The notes below the pieces were generated by a model, which was not told the origin of the DNA, ran no database searches, and saw nothing but the letters and a program-made list of their open reading frames with translations. A DNA stretch of 62,811 bases. Origin: an uncultured Oscillospiraceae bacterium. Lineage in GTDB: Bacteria > Bacillota > Clostridia > Oscillospirales > Ruminococcaceae. The first letter of the stretch is position 1; every line of letters begins with the position of its first letter. Both the position numbers and the translations under genes were made by a program. The stretch is from the NCBI GenBank assembly GCA_905197685.1, contig CAJJZS010000013.1, forward strand, positions 1 to 62,811, read 5' to 3'. This document shows positions 8,481-16,584 of this stretch, piece after piece.

Positions 8481-8540
8481 GTTGCCGTGTCCTTTGACCC
8501 AAAGTTTTTGGACACAGGCGACGGACAGGAGGAAACAACA

Positions 8541-9050
8541 ATGGCAAACGAAACCACCAAAAAAGTAGCGGTTATTATGGGAAGCGACAGCGACCTGCCG
8601 ACCGTAAAACCTGCGATTGATAAGCTCAAATCTTTCGGCGTACCGGTAGAGGCTCATGTTATGAGCGCGCACCGCACTCCGGCAGCGGCAAGCGAATTTG
8701 CAGCCAACGCAAAGGCAAACGGCTTTGGCGCAATTATTGCGGCAGCGGGAAAAGCGGCTCATCTGGGCGGCGTTCTGGCAGCGCACACCACCCTGCCGGT
8801 TATCGGTATTCCGATTAAATCTTCTACCTTAGACGGTTTGGACGCGCTTCTTGCAACCGTACAGATGCCTTCGGGAATCCCGGTTGCTACCGTTGCCATC
8901 AATGGCGCGGAAAACGCAGCGATTCTGGCAGTGCAGATGCTGGCGCTCAGCGATGAAAGACTGGCAGCCGAGCTGGATGCGATGAAAGACAAGATGTGCA
9001 AGACCGTTATGGAAAAAGATGCAAAATTGCAGCAGGAATTAGGCTGCTAA
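8541..9050 (+). CDS. purE: N5-carboxyaminoimidazole ribonucleotide mutase PurE
   Basis: 169 residues, class I PurE length. Moves the carboxylate of N5-CAIR to give CAIR in purine synthesis. The signature MGSDSDLPTVKPA at the N terminus, the SAHRTPAAA loop and GAIIAAAGKAAHLGG are present. Start at 8541 is fixed by AGGAGG at 8527-8532; the in-frame upstream region from 8448 contains the terminator and is not coding. First enzyme gene of the operon. PurK, which normally makes the substrate, is not in the window. Confidence 0.96.
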   Translation: MANETTKKVAVIMGSDSDLPTVKPAIDKLKSFGVPVEAHVMSAHRTPAAASEFAANAKANGFGAIIAAAGKAAHLGGVLAAHTTLPVIGIPIKSSTLDGLDALLATVQMPSGIPVATVAINGAENAAILAVQMLALSDERLAAELDAMKDKMCKTVMEKDAKLQQELGC

Positions 9051-9119
9051 ACCTTGTTCCCAATATATTTAATTTAGATAGAAGCCGAAAGGCGAGAGAA
9101 GTATACGGAGGTAATCAAA

Positions 9120-9830
9120 ATGAAAAAGTGTGAAATGCTCTACGAAGGAAAAGCAAAGAAAGTTTATACCACAGAGGACCCGGAACTGTACATTGTAGAT
9201 TATAAAGATGATGCAACCGCATTTAACGGTTTGAAAAAAGGCACCATTCTGGGCAAAGGCGCAATCAACAACCGTGTTACCAACCACCTGATGAAGATGT
9301 TGGAAACAAAAGGAATCCCGACCCATTTTGTAGAACAGCTGTCCGACCGTGAAACCGTTGTAAAAAAAGTTACCATCGTTCCGCTGGAAGTTATCATCCG
9401 CAATATCGCAGCAGGCTCTATGTCCAAACGCCTGGGCATTGAAGAAGGCAAAGAACTGCCTGTTACCGTTCTGGAATACAGCTACAAAAACGATGATCTG
9501 GGCGACCCGCTGATCAACGACTACCACGCTCTGGCTATGGAACTCTGCACCAGAGAAGAACTGGACCAGATTGCCGCTTACGCATTCAAGATTAACGAAA
9601 TTCTCAAAGCATACTTTAAAGAAGTAAACGTTGACCTGGTAGACTTTAAACTGGAATTCGGCAAACTCACCGACGGAACCATCGTTCTGGCAGACGAAAT
9701 CTCTCCGGATACCTGCCGCTTCTGGGATGCAACAACCCATGAAAAACTGGATAAAGACCGTTTCAGAAGAGATATGGATAATGTAGACGAAGGTTATCAT
9801 GAAATTCTGAAAAGACTTTTGGGCGAATAA
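9120..9830 (+). CDS. purC: SAICAR synthase PurC
   Basis: 236 residues; joins CAIR and aspartate with ATP. Typical N terminus CEMLYEGKAKKVYTTED, the VPLEVIIRNIAAGSMSKR segment, and ADEISPDTCRFWD near the C terminus are all seen. GGAGG precedes the ATG by eight bases. Second gene of the purine operon. Confidence 0.97.
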   Translation: MKKCEMLYEGKAKKVYTTEDPELYIVDYKDDATAFNGLKKGTILGKGAINNRVTNHLMKMLETKGIPTHFVEQLSDRETVVKKVTIVPLEVIIRNIAAGSMSKRLGIEEGKELPVTVLEYSYKNDDLGDPLINDYHALAMELCTREELDQIAAYAFKINEILKAYFKEVNVDLVDFKLEFGKLTDGTIVLADEISPDTCRFWDATTHEKLDKDRFRRDMDNVDEGYHEILKRLLGE

Positions 9831-9858
9831 TCTAAAAGAAAAACGGTAAAAACGGTTG

Positions 9859-9892
9859 CCCGGGAAAGACGTTGGATACCCTCTTTCCCGGG
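9859..9892 (+). other. Intercistronic hairpin between purC and purF
   Basis: Perfect 10-bp stem CCCGGGAAAG / CTTTCCCGGG around a 14-base loop, with no T run after it. More likely an RNA-stability or processing element than a terminator. Confidence 0.6.
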
Positions 9893-9941
9893 TATGTGTA
9901 ATTTAAAGAAGAGGCAATTTTAAAACGAAAGGGGATTTTTC

Positions 9942-11366
9942 ATGTTTGACGAGATTCATGAGGAATGTGGCATCTTTGGCGTTTATTCCAAAGAAAACAG
10001 CCCGAGTGTTGTGGGCGATACCTATATGGCTCTGTATGCTTTGCAGCACAGAGGACAGCAAAGCTGCGGAATCGCCGTAAACGATGACGGAGTTATCCGT
10101 TCCTACCGCGATTTGGGACTGGTTCCCGATATTTTCACCCAAGATGTACTCAACAAGCTGGGCAGCGGAAGAATCGCTATCGGTCATGTTCTGTACGGAG
10201 CCAAAAATCCGGCAAGGGCAGACGCGCAGCCGTTGGTTGTCCGCCACATCAAAGGAACCATGTCGCTGGCTCATAACGGTTCTTTGGTCAATGCGCAGCA
10301 ACTCAGAGAAAAACTGGAGCTCAACGGAGCGATTTTCCACTCCAATTCCGATGCGGAGCTGATTTCTCATGTGATTATTCATGAGCGTCTGCACACCAAT
10401 TCGATTGAAGAAGCGGTTGAACAATCAATGAATGAAATCAAGGGAGCTTACTCCCTGATTATCATGTCCCCGCAAAAGCTGATTGCAGCAAGGGACCCGC
10501 ACGGTTTCAGACCTCTTGCCATGGGCAAAATGGGCGATGACATTGTGTTTGCTTCCGAAAGCTGTGCCTTTGACAGCATCGGCGCAAAATTTATCCGCGA
10601 CCTGCGTCCGGGTGAAATTGTGGTTGCGGACAAAAACGGGGTTCGCAGCATTGAAACACATTGTGGCAATAAGGGCAACATCTGTGTGTTTGAATATGTT
10701 TACACTGCTCGTCCGGACTCTGTCATTGAGGGCGAAAGCGTTCATATGGCAAGAAAACGCGCAGGCGCATTTTTGGCGCAGGAACATCCGGTTGATGCGG
10801 ATATCGTCATCGGTTCTCCGGATTCCGGTCTGGATGCGGCGCTGGGATATGCCGAAGAATCCGGTATTCCGTACGGCGTCGGCTTTATTAAAAACCGTTA
10901 CATCGGCAGAACCTTCATTCTGCCCACCCAGAAGGAAAGAGAACGGGCGGTACACATTAAGCTCAACGTCTTAAAGGCAAGCGTAGAAGGCAAGCGCGTT
11001 GTTCTGGTTGATGACTCGATTGTAAGAGGAACCACCAGTGTGCAGATTACCAAAATGCTTCGCGAGGCAGGAGCAAAAGAGGTGCATATCCGCATTTCTT
11101 CCCCTCCGTTTGTCAATCCTTGTTATTTCGGAACAGATATTGACAGTAAAGACAAACTGATTGCCTGCCGCATGACTTTGGAAGAAATCAGAGAGATGCT
11201 GGATGCGGACAGCTTAGGGTACCTGAGCGTAGAACACGCAGCGCAGATAGCAAAGGTAACAACAGGATGCGGTTTCTGTATGGGATGCTTTACCGGAGAA
11301 TATCCGATTGAAGTACCGCAGCAAAAACCGTGCGATAAATTTTCTCAAAAGCTCTGCAACCAATAA
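9942..11366 (+). CDS. purF: Amidophosphoribosyltransferase PurF
   Basis: 474 residues; makes phosphoribosylamine from PRPP and glutamine, the committed step of the pathway. The N-terminal nucleophile is Cys9 after an eight-residue propeptide (MFDEIHEE-CGIFG), as in the Bacillus-type enzyme rather than the E. coli type. The PRPP loop VVLVDDSIVRGTTS is present, and the C-terminal CGFCMGCFTG fits the iron-sulfur class with a structural [4Fe-4S] cluster. Ribosome site AAAGGGGA precedes the ATG. Confidence 0.97.
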   Translation: MFDEIHEECGIFGVYSKENSPSVVGDTYMALYALQHRGQQSCGIAVNDDGVIRSYRDLGLVPDIFTQDVLNKLGSGRIAIGHVLYGAKNPARADAQPLVVRHIKGTMSLAHNGSLVNAQQLREKLELNGAIFHSNSDAELISHVIIHERLHTNSIEEAVEQSMNEIKGAYSLIIMSPQKLIAARDPHGFRPLAMGKMGDDIVFASESCAFDSIGAKFIRDLRPGEIVVADKNGVRSIETHCGNKGNICVFEYVYTARPDSVIEGESVHMARKRAGAFLAQEHPVDADIVIGSPDSGLDAALGYAEESGIPYGVGFIKNRYIGRTFILPTQKERERAVHIKLNVLKASVEGKRVVLVDDSIVRGTTSVQITKMLREAGAKEVHIRISSPPFVNPCYFGTDIDSKDKLIACRMTLEEIREMLDADSLGYLSVEHAAQIAKVTTGCGFCMGCFTGEYPIEVPQQKPCDKFSQKLCNQ

Positions 11367-11400
11367 GCAGAGCAGATGAACAGGAAAGGATTTTAACGAT

Positions 11401-12438
11401 ATGAGCGAGAGTTTCAGCGAAAGCTATAAGGCAGCCGGTGTAGACGTAACAGCCGGATATAAAGCGGTTGAATTGATGAAGGCGCACGTTGCAAGAACAA
11501 TGACAGCAGGAATGATGACCGGAATCGGCGGCTTTGGCGGAGCCTTTGAGCTGGACCTGACCGGAATTACAAAACCGGTTCTGGTTTCCGGTACAGACGG
11601 TGTCGGCACAAAATTAAAGCTGGCATTTTTGCTGGATAAGCATGATACCGTCGGCATTGACTGTGTGGCAATGTGCGTAAACGATATTATCTGCTGCGGC
11701 GCAAAACCACTGATTTTCCTTGATTATATTGCGTTGGGCAAAAATATTCCGGAAAAGGTAGCGGACATTGTAAAGGGCGTTGCAGACGGCTGTGTGGAAA
11801 CAGGCTGCGCCTTGGTAGGCGGCGAAACCGCAGAGATGCCGGGCTTCTACCCTGTGGACGAATATGACGTTGCAGGCTTCAGCGTGGGCGTTGTGGATAA
11901 AGACAAGATGATTGACCCGGAAAATGTAGAAGCGGGAGATGTGCTGATTGCGCTTCCTTCCTCCGGCGTTCATTCCAACGGATTCTCTCTGGTAAGAAAA
12001 GTATTCGATATCGACAATACCCCAAGAAATATCTTCAAGGAATTTAACGGTTCCACCATCGGTCAAACCCTGCTCACTCCAACCAAGCTCTATGTAAAAC
12101 CGATGCTCAAACTCATCGACGAAGTGAAGGTAAAATCCATCGTCCATGTAACCGGCGGCGGTTTCTATGAGAATATTCCGCGCGCGCTCAACAACAGAAC
12201 CAAAGCGGTCATTGAGCGCAGCAAGGTAAGAGTTCTGCCGATTTTTGAAGAAATTCAGAGAGTGGGCGAAATTCCGGAACGCGATATGTTCAATACCTTT
12301 AACATGGGCGTCGGCATGATTGCCGTTGTATCCCGTGACGAAGCGGACAAAGCGCTGGAAGTTTTGAAAGCTGCGGGAGAGGATGCTTACCTGATCGGCG
12401 AAATTCAGGCAGGCGAAAAGACAATCGAAATTATCTAA
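11401..12438 (+). CDS. purM: AIR synthetase PurM
   Basis: 345 residues; ATP-dependent cyclisation of FGAM to AIR. Seen: GVDVTAGYKAVELMK, GGFGGAFELDL, VSGTDGVGTKLKLAF, AMCVNDI, GGETAEMPG and VTGGGFYENIPR, all in the order expected. AGGAAAGG lies upstream of the ATG, 34 bases after purF. Confidence 0.97.
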   Translation: MSESFSESYKAAGVDVTAGYKAVELMKAHVARTMTAGMMTGIGGFGGAFELDLTGITKPVLVSGTDGVGTKLKLAFLLDKHDTVGIDCVAMCVNDIICCGAKPLIFLDYIALGKNIPEKVADIVKGVADGCVETGCALVGGETAEMPGFYPVDEYDVAGFSVGVVDKDKMIDPENVEAGDVLIALPSSGVHSNGFSLVRKVFDIDNTPRNIFKEFNGSTIGQTLLTPTKLYVKPMLKLIDEVKVKSIVHVTGGGFYENIPRALNNRTKAVIERSKVRVLPIFEEIQRVGEIPERDMFNTFNMGVGMIAVVSRDEADKALEVLKAAGEDAYLIGEIQAGEKTIEII

Positions 12439-12451
12439 GGAAAAATCGGAA

Positions 12452-12498
12452 AAAGCAGACGTGCCATAAACCAATGCTGCGTCTGCTTTCCCTTTTTT
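12452..12498 (+). terminator. Internal terminator between purM and purN
   Basis: Stem AAAGCAGACG (12452-12461) with CGTCTGCTTT (12480-12489), then CCCTTTTTT. It sits inside the purine operon with no obvious new promoter after it, so it probably only reduces downstream expression. Confidence 0.75.
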
Positions 12499-12519
12499 CG
12501 GCAGAAAGGGGCGGTGAAA

Positions 12520-13137
12520 ATGGTTAAGATTGCAGTGCTGGTATCCGGCGGAGGCACAAACCTTCAAGCTTTAATCGACCGGCAGATGTCGGGCAATTTA
12601 GGCAGCGGAAAAATCTGCCTGGTGTTAAGCTCCCGCAAAGATGTTTACGCTTTGGAGCGCGCAAAACAGGCAGGAATAGAATCGATGGTAGTCAGCAGAA
12701 AAGAGTGCGAAAGCGCGCAGGAATTTGATAAAAAGGTTCTGCAAGAGCTGCGCAGCAGGGGAATCGAGCTGGTTGTACTGGCAGGATTTTTAAGCATCTT
12801 GGGCAAAGAGGTGATTGAGGCATATCCAAACCGCATCATCAATGTTCACCCGTCGCTGATTCCGTCTTTTTGCGGAAACGGTTTTTACGGTTTAAAGGTG
12901 CATGAAGCAGCTCTGGATTACGGCGTTAAGGTAACGGGAGCTACCGTACATTTTGTCAATGAAGTGACGGACGGCGGCAGCATTATCCTGCAAAAGGCGG
13001 TATCGGTCGAACCGAACGATACTGCGCAGACGCTGCAAAGAAGGGTGATGGAGCAGGCAGAATGGGAAATTTTGCCGCAGGCCACCGCGATGCTTTGTGA
13101 AGAGATAGAAAAAGAAAAGCCGGCACAGGCTCAGTAA
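12520..13137 (+). CDS. purN: GAR transformylase PurN
   Basis: 205 residues; transfers formyl from 10-formyl-tetrahydrofolate to GAR. N terminus VKIAVLVSGGGTNLQALID; catalytic Asn and His in INVHPSLIPSF; catalytic Asp in the HFVNEVTDGG loop. The ATG at 12520 is preferred because AAAGGGG (12505-12511) lies eight bases upstream; the GTG at 12514 is too close to it. Confidence 0.96.
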   Translation: MVKIAVLVSGGGTNLQALIDRQMSGNLGSGKICLVLSSRKDVYALERAKQAGIESMVVSRKECESAQEFDKKVLQELRSRGIELVVLAGFLSILGKEVIEAYPNRIINVHPSLIPSFCGNGFYGLKVHEAALDYGVKVTGATVHFVNEVTDGGSIILQKAVSVEPNDTAQTLQRRVMEQAEWEILPQATAMLCEEIEKEKPAQAQ

Positions 13138-13166
13138 AAAAAGACAGTGTGAGGAGAAACGGTAAG

Positions 13167-13868
13167 ATGAAATACATTGATTTAGCAGAAGAACTGCGTT
13201 CCAACACCTATCCGGGCAGAGGAATTGTCCTGGGCAGAAGCGAGGACGGAAAAAAAGCAGTAATTGCTTACTTTATTATGGGCAGAAGCGAAAACAGCCG
13301 CAACCGTGTTTTTGTAGAGCAGGAAGGCGGAATCCGTACCGAAGCGTTTGATCCGGCAAAATTGGAAGATCCGTCCCTGATTATCTACGCGCCGGTTCGC
13401 GTGCTGAACGGCAAAACCATCGTGACAAACGGCGACCAGACCGACACCGTTTATGATTTCTTAAAAGAAGGAAAGACCTTTGAAGATGCGCTGCGTACCA
13501 GAACCTTTGAGCCGGACGCTCCAAACTTTACCCCTCGCATTTCCGGCGTGGTAGAAGGTTTTGACTATAAATTGTCTATCTTAAAGAGCAACAACAACGA
13601 TCCTTCCGGCACACGCAGATACTTCTTTGAGTATACCGACCCAAAAGCGGGAGAAGGACATTTTATTCATACTTATCAGTGCGACGGCAGCCCGATTCCG
13701 TCCTATGAAGGCGAGCCGACACCGGTTGTGATTCGCGGCGATATTGACGCTTTCACAAACGAAATCTGGGAAAATCTAAATCAGGACAACAAGGTTTCCC
13801 TGTTCACCCGCTTTATTGATGTGCAAACCGGAGCGGAAGAAACCAGAATTATCAACAAAAATAAATAA
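13167..13868 (+). CDS. IMP cyclohydrolase, PurO-like family
   Basis: 233 residues. Matches the stand-alone IMP cyclohydrolase family related to archaeal PurO, not the N-terminal domain of PurH: EELRSNTYPGRGIVLG near the N terminus, AYFIMGRSENSRNR, and the NNDPSGTRRYFFEY segment. It closes the purine ring (FAICAR to IMP). The start at 13167 has GAGGAG ten bases upstream. It lies directly before a formyltransferase lacking a cyclohydrolase domain, so the two genes together replace bifunctional PurH. Confidence 0.85.
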   Translation: MKYIDLAEELRSNTYPGRGIVLGRSEDGKKAVIAYFIMGRSENSRNRVFVEQEGGIRTEAFDPAKLEDPSLIIYAPVRVLNGKTIVTNGDQTDTVYDFLKEGKTFEDALRTRTFEPDAPNFTPRISGVVEGFDYKLSILKSNNNDPSGTRRYFFEYTDPKAGEGHFIHTYQCDGSPIPSYEGEPTPVVIRGDIDAFTNEIWENLNQDNKVSLFTRFIDVQTGAEETRIINKNK

Positions 13869-13908
13869 TCATTTTTGCCTTACTGCACAAAAGAAAGGAT
13901 GAAATGTC

Positions 13909-15090
13909 ATGTCAAACGAATTAGCATTAAAATACGGCTGTAACCCAAACCAGAAGCCGTCCAGAATCTTTATGAAAAACGGGGGAGAACTTCCGATTCA
14001 GGTTCTCAACGGCAGACCGGGTTACATCAATTTCCTGGATGCTTTTAACAGCTGGCAGCTGGTAAAAGAATTAAAAGAAGCGACCGGACTTCCGGCAGCG
14101 GCTTCCTTTAAACACGTTTCTCCGGCAGGCGCAGCGGTAGGACTTCCGCTGAATGATACCATGAAAAAAATCTACTTTGTCGATGATTTGGGTGAGTTTT
14201 CCCCGATTGCAAGCGCATATGCAAGAGCAAGGGGCGCAGACAGAATGTCCTCTTACGGAGATTTTATCGCTTTGTCCGATGTTTGCGATGAGTGTACCGC
14301 AAGAATCATCAAACGCGAAGTTTCCGACGGTGTCATTGCTCCGGGATATACCGAAGAAGCGCTGGCAATCCTCAAAGAAAAGCGCAAAGGCAGCTACAAT
14401 GTCATTCAAATTGACCCGTCCTATGTTCCGGAAGAAATCGAACATAAAGATGTGTTCGGCGTAACCTTTGAACAGGGAAGAAACAATCTGAAAATTGACA
14501 CCGAACTGTTCAACAATATTGTTTCCAAAAACAAGGAACTGCCGGAAAATGCAAAGATTGACCTGTTGATTTCTCTGATTGCGCTCAAATACACCCAGTC
14601 CAACTCGGTTTGCTATGTAAAGGACGGACAGGCAATCGGTATCGGCGCAGGTCAGCAGTCCAGAATCCACTGCACCAGACTGGCAGGCAATAAGGCGGAT
14701 ATCTGGTATCTGCGTCAGCATGAAAAGGTAATGAATCTGCCGTTTAAAAAGGATATTCGCAGAGCGGACAGAGATAATACCATCGACGTATATATTTCCG
14801 ATGATTATATGGACGTTCTGGCAGACGGTATCTGGGAGAACTTCTTCACCGAAAAACCGGAGCCGCTGACCGGAGAGGAAAAACGCGCATGGTTGGATAC
14901 CTTAACCGGAGTTTCTCTCGGTTCCGATGCATTCTTCCCGTTCGGCGACAATATCGAAAGAGCGCACCGCACCGGCGTACAGTATATTGCGGAACCGGGC
15001 GGCTCAATCCGCGACGATAATGTTATCGACACCTGTGACAAATATAACATGGTTCTGGCATTCACCGGAATCCGTTTGTTCCATCACTAA
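13909..15090 (+). CDS. AICAR formyltransferase (stand-alone PurH C-terminal domain)
   Basis: 393 residues, homologous only to the AICAR transformylase half of PurH. Seen: ELALKYGCNPNQKPSRIF, PAAASFKHVSPAGAAVG (Lys-His catalytic pair), SDGVIAPGYTEEAL, YTQSNSVCYVKDGQ, GIGAGQQSRIHC, and the C-terminal AEPGGSIRDD. There is no MGS-like cyclohydrolase domain; that activity is supplied by the preceding PurO-like gene. Uses 10-formyl-tetrahydrofolate to make FAICAR. Separate genes of this type are sometimes called purV. Confidence 0.92.
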   Translation: MSNELALKYGCNPNQKPSRIFMKNGGELPIQVLNGRPGYINFLDAFNSWQLVKELKEATGLPAAASFKHVSPAGAAVGLPLNDTMKKIYFVDDLGEFSPIASAYARARGADRMSSYGDFIALSDVCDECTARIIKREVSDGVIAPGYTEEALAILKEKRKGSYNVIQIDPSYVPEEIEHKDVFGVTFEQGRNNLKIDTELFNNIVSKNKELPENAKIDLLISLIALKYTQSNSVCYVKDGQAIGIGAGQQSRIHCTRLAGNKADIWYLRQHEKVMNLPFKKDIRRADRDNTIDVYISDDYMDVLADGIWENFFTEKPEPLTGEEKRAWLDTLTGVSLGSDAFFPFGDNIERAHRTGVQYIAEPGGSIRDDNVIDTCDKYNMVLAFTGIRLFHH

Positions 15091-15105
15091 TCGAAATTGA
15101 AAACA

Positions 15106-15136
15106 GGGGGAGGAATCGTTCCTTCCCCTCTTTTTA
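15106..15136 (+). terminator. Internal terminator before purD
   Basis: Ten-pair stem GGGGGAGGAA / TTCCTTCCCC (one G-U) around a TCG loop, followed by TCTTTTT. Only about 30 bases remain before purD and no promoter is seen in them, so read-through must occur. Confidence 0.7.
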
Positions 15137-15166
15137 AAAGACAGGATACAGAAAGGAAGGCTCTCT

Positions 15167-16447
15167 ATGAAAATTTTGGTAGTAGGCTCCGGCGGCAGAG
15201 AACATGCGATTATCTGTAAATTAAAACAAAGCCCAAAAGCGGAAAAAATCTACTGCTGCCCGGGAAACGGCGGTATTAGCGCAGATGCGGAATGTGTAGA
15301 CATCAAAGCGATGGATATTGACGGGGTAGTTGGATTTTCCAAAGAAAACGCAATCGACCTTGTTGTTGTCGCTCCCGACGACCCGTTGGCAGCCGGTATG
15401 GTGGATGCGCTCAATCGGGAAGGAATCATGACCTTCGGTCCGACAAAGGATGCGGCGCAGATTGAGGCAAGTAAGGTTTTCTCCAAAAATCTGATGAAGG
15501 AATACCATATTCCGACAGCAGCCTATGAAGTGTTTGATGACCCTGCAAAGGCGCTTGCATATATCGAGCAGAAAAACGAATATCCGGTTGTAATTAAAGC
15601 AGACGGTTTGGCGCTGGGTAAAGGCGTTATCATCGCTGCCGACCATGAACAAGCAAAAGAAGGTCTGCGCGAAATCATGGAAGAAAAGGTATTCGGAACC
15701 AGCGGAAACCATGTTGTTGTGGAAGAATTTCTGACAGGACCGGAAGTTTCCGTTCTGGCATTTGTAGACGGAAAAACGGTTGTTCCGATGGTTTCCTCAA
15801 TGGACCACAAACGCGCTTTGGACGGTGATAAGGGACTGAATACCGGAGGAATGGGAACTGTTGCACCAAACCCGTTCTATACCCCCGAAGTAGCGAAAGA
15901 ATGTATGGATAAAATCTTCCGACCGACCGTTGCGGCGATGGCAGAGATGGGCAGACCGTTCAAGGGTTGTCTGTACTTCGGTTTAATGCTGACTCCAAAG
16001 GGTCCGTATGTTATTGAATATAACAGCCGCTTCGGTGACCCGGAAACACAGGTGGTTCTGGAACTGCTGGAAAGCGATTTGGTAGAAATTATGGAAGCGG
16101 TTTATAACGGAACTTTAACCGAGGATATGGTTCGCTTTTCCTCTCAAAAAGCAGCTTGTGTTATTATCGCAAGCGGCGGATATCCGAAGTCCTATCAGAA
16201 AGGTCTGCCAATCAGCGGACTGGATGAAAAGGGACAGCGCGAGGGTGTCAGCATCTACCATTCCGGTACAAAACTCACCGACGGTGTGTACACCAACAAC
16301 GGCGGACGCGTTTTAGGCGTTACCGCAACCGCAGACAGCTTGCAGCAGGCATTGGATAAAGCGTATGAAAATGTAGACGCAATCTCTTTTGAACATTGCT
16401 TCAGCCGCCGCGACATCGGCAAACGCGCGCTGTCGGCAAATCAATAA
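15167..16447 (+). CDS. purD: Phosphoribosylamine-glycine ligase PurD
   Basis: 426 residues; ATP-grasp enzyme making GAR. Seen: KILVVGSGGREHAI at the N terminus, YPVVIKADGLALGKGVI, GGMGTVAPNPF, and YNSRFGDPETQVVL in the metal-binding region. GAAAGGAAGG precedes the ATG. Last gene of the operon; followed by a strong terminator. purL, purQ, purS, purB and purA are not in the window. Confidence 0.97.
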   Translation: MKILVVGSGGREHAIICKLKQSPKAEKIYCCPGNGGISADAECVDIKAMDIDGVVGFSKENAIDLVVVAPDDPLAAGMVDALNREGIMTFGPTKDAAQIEASKVFSKNLMKEYHIPTAAYEVFDDPAKALAYIEQKNEYPVVIKADGLALGKGVIIAADHEQAKEGLREIMEEKVFGTSGNHVVVEEFLTGPEVSVLAFVDGKTVVPMVSSMDHKRALDGDKGLNTGGMGTVAPNPFYTPEVAKECMDKIFRPTVAAMAEMGRPFKGCLYFGLMLTPKGPYVIEYNSRFGDPETQVVLELLESDLVEIMEAVYNGTLTEDMVRFSSQKAACVIIASGGYPKSYQKGLPISGLDEKGQREGVSIYHSGTKLTDGVYTNNGGRVLGVTATADSLQQALDKAYENVDAISFEHCFSRRDIGKRALSANQ

Positions 16448-16489
16448 TTCTGTTTTTGAACTTGATAAAAACAGAGTTACAGTTATATA

Positions 16490-16523
16490 AAAAATCCCCG
16501 ACTGTTTGGTCGGGGATTTTTTG
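16490..16523. terminator. Terminator of the purine operon
   Basis: Stem AAAATCCCCGA (16491-16501) with TCGGGGATTTT (16510-16520), eight-base loop, A and T flanks on both sides. Confidence 0.9.
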
Positions 16524-16584
16524 TGCGGTTAAATTTGAAACTTTTAATAAAAATACAGTTTTGTTTTGAAATATAATCTTAGCT

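Noticed and set aside
8252..8540. Guanine or PRPP (ykkC-type) riboswitch in the purine leader
   Set aside because: Looked for the conserved cores of both classes; neither the purine-aptamer loops nor the ykkC CTAGGG/ACGG blocks are present.
11614..12567. Long minus-strand ORF across purM
   Set aside because: Fully overlaps purM, which has all family motifs; the reverse product shows no motif and no ribosome site.
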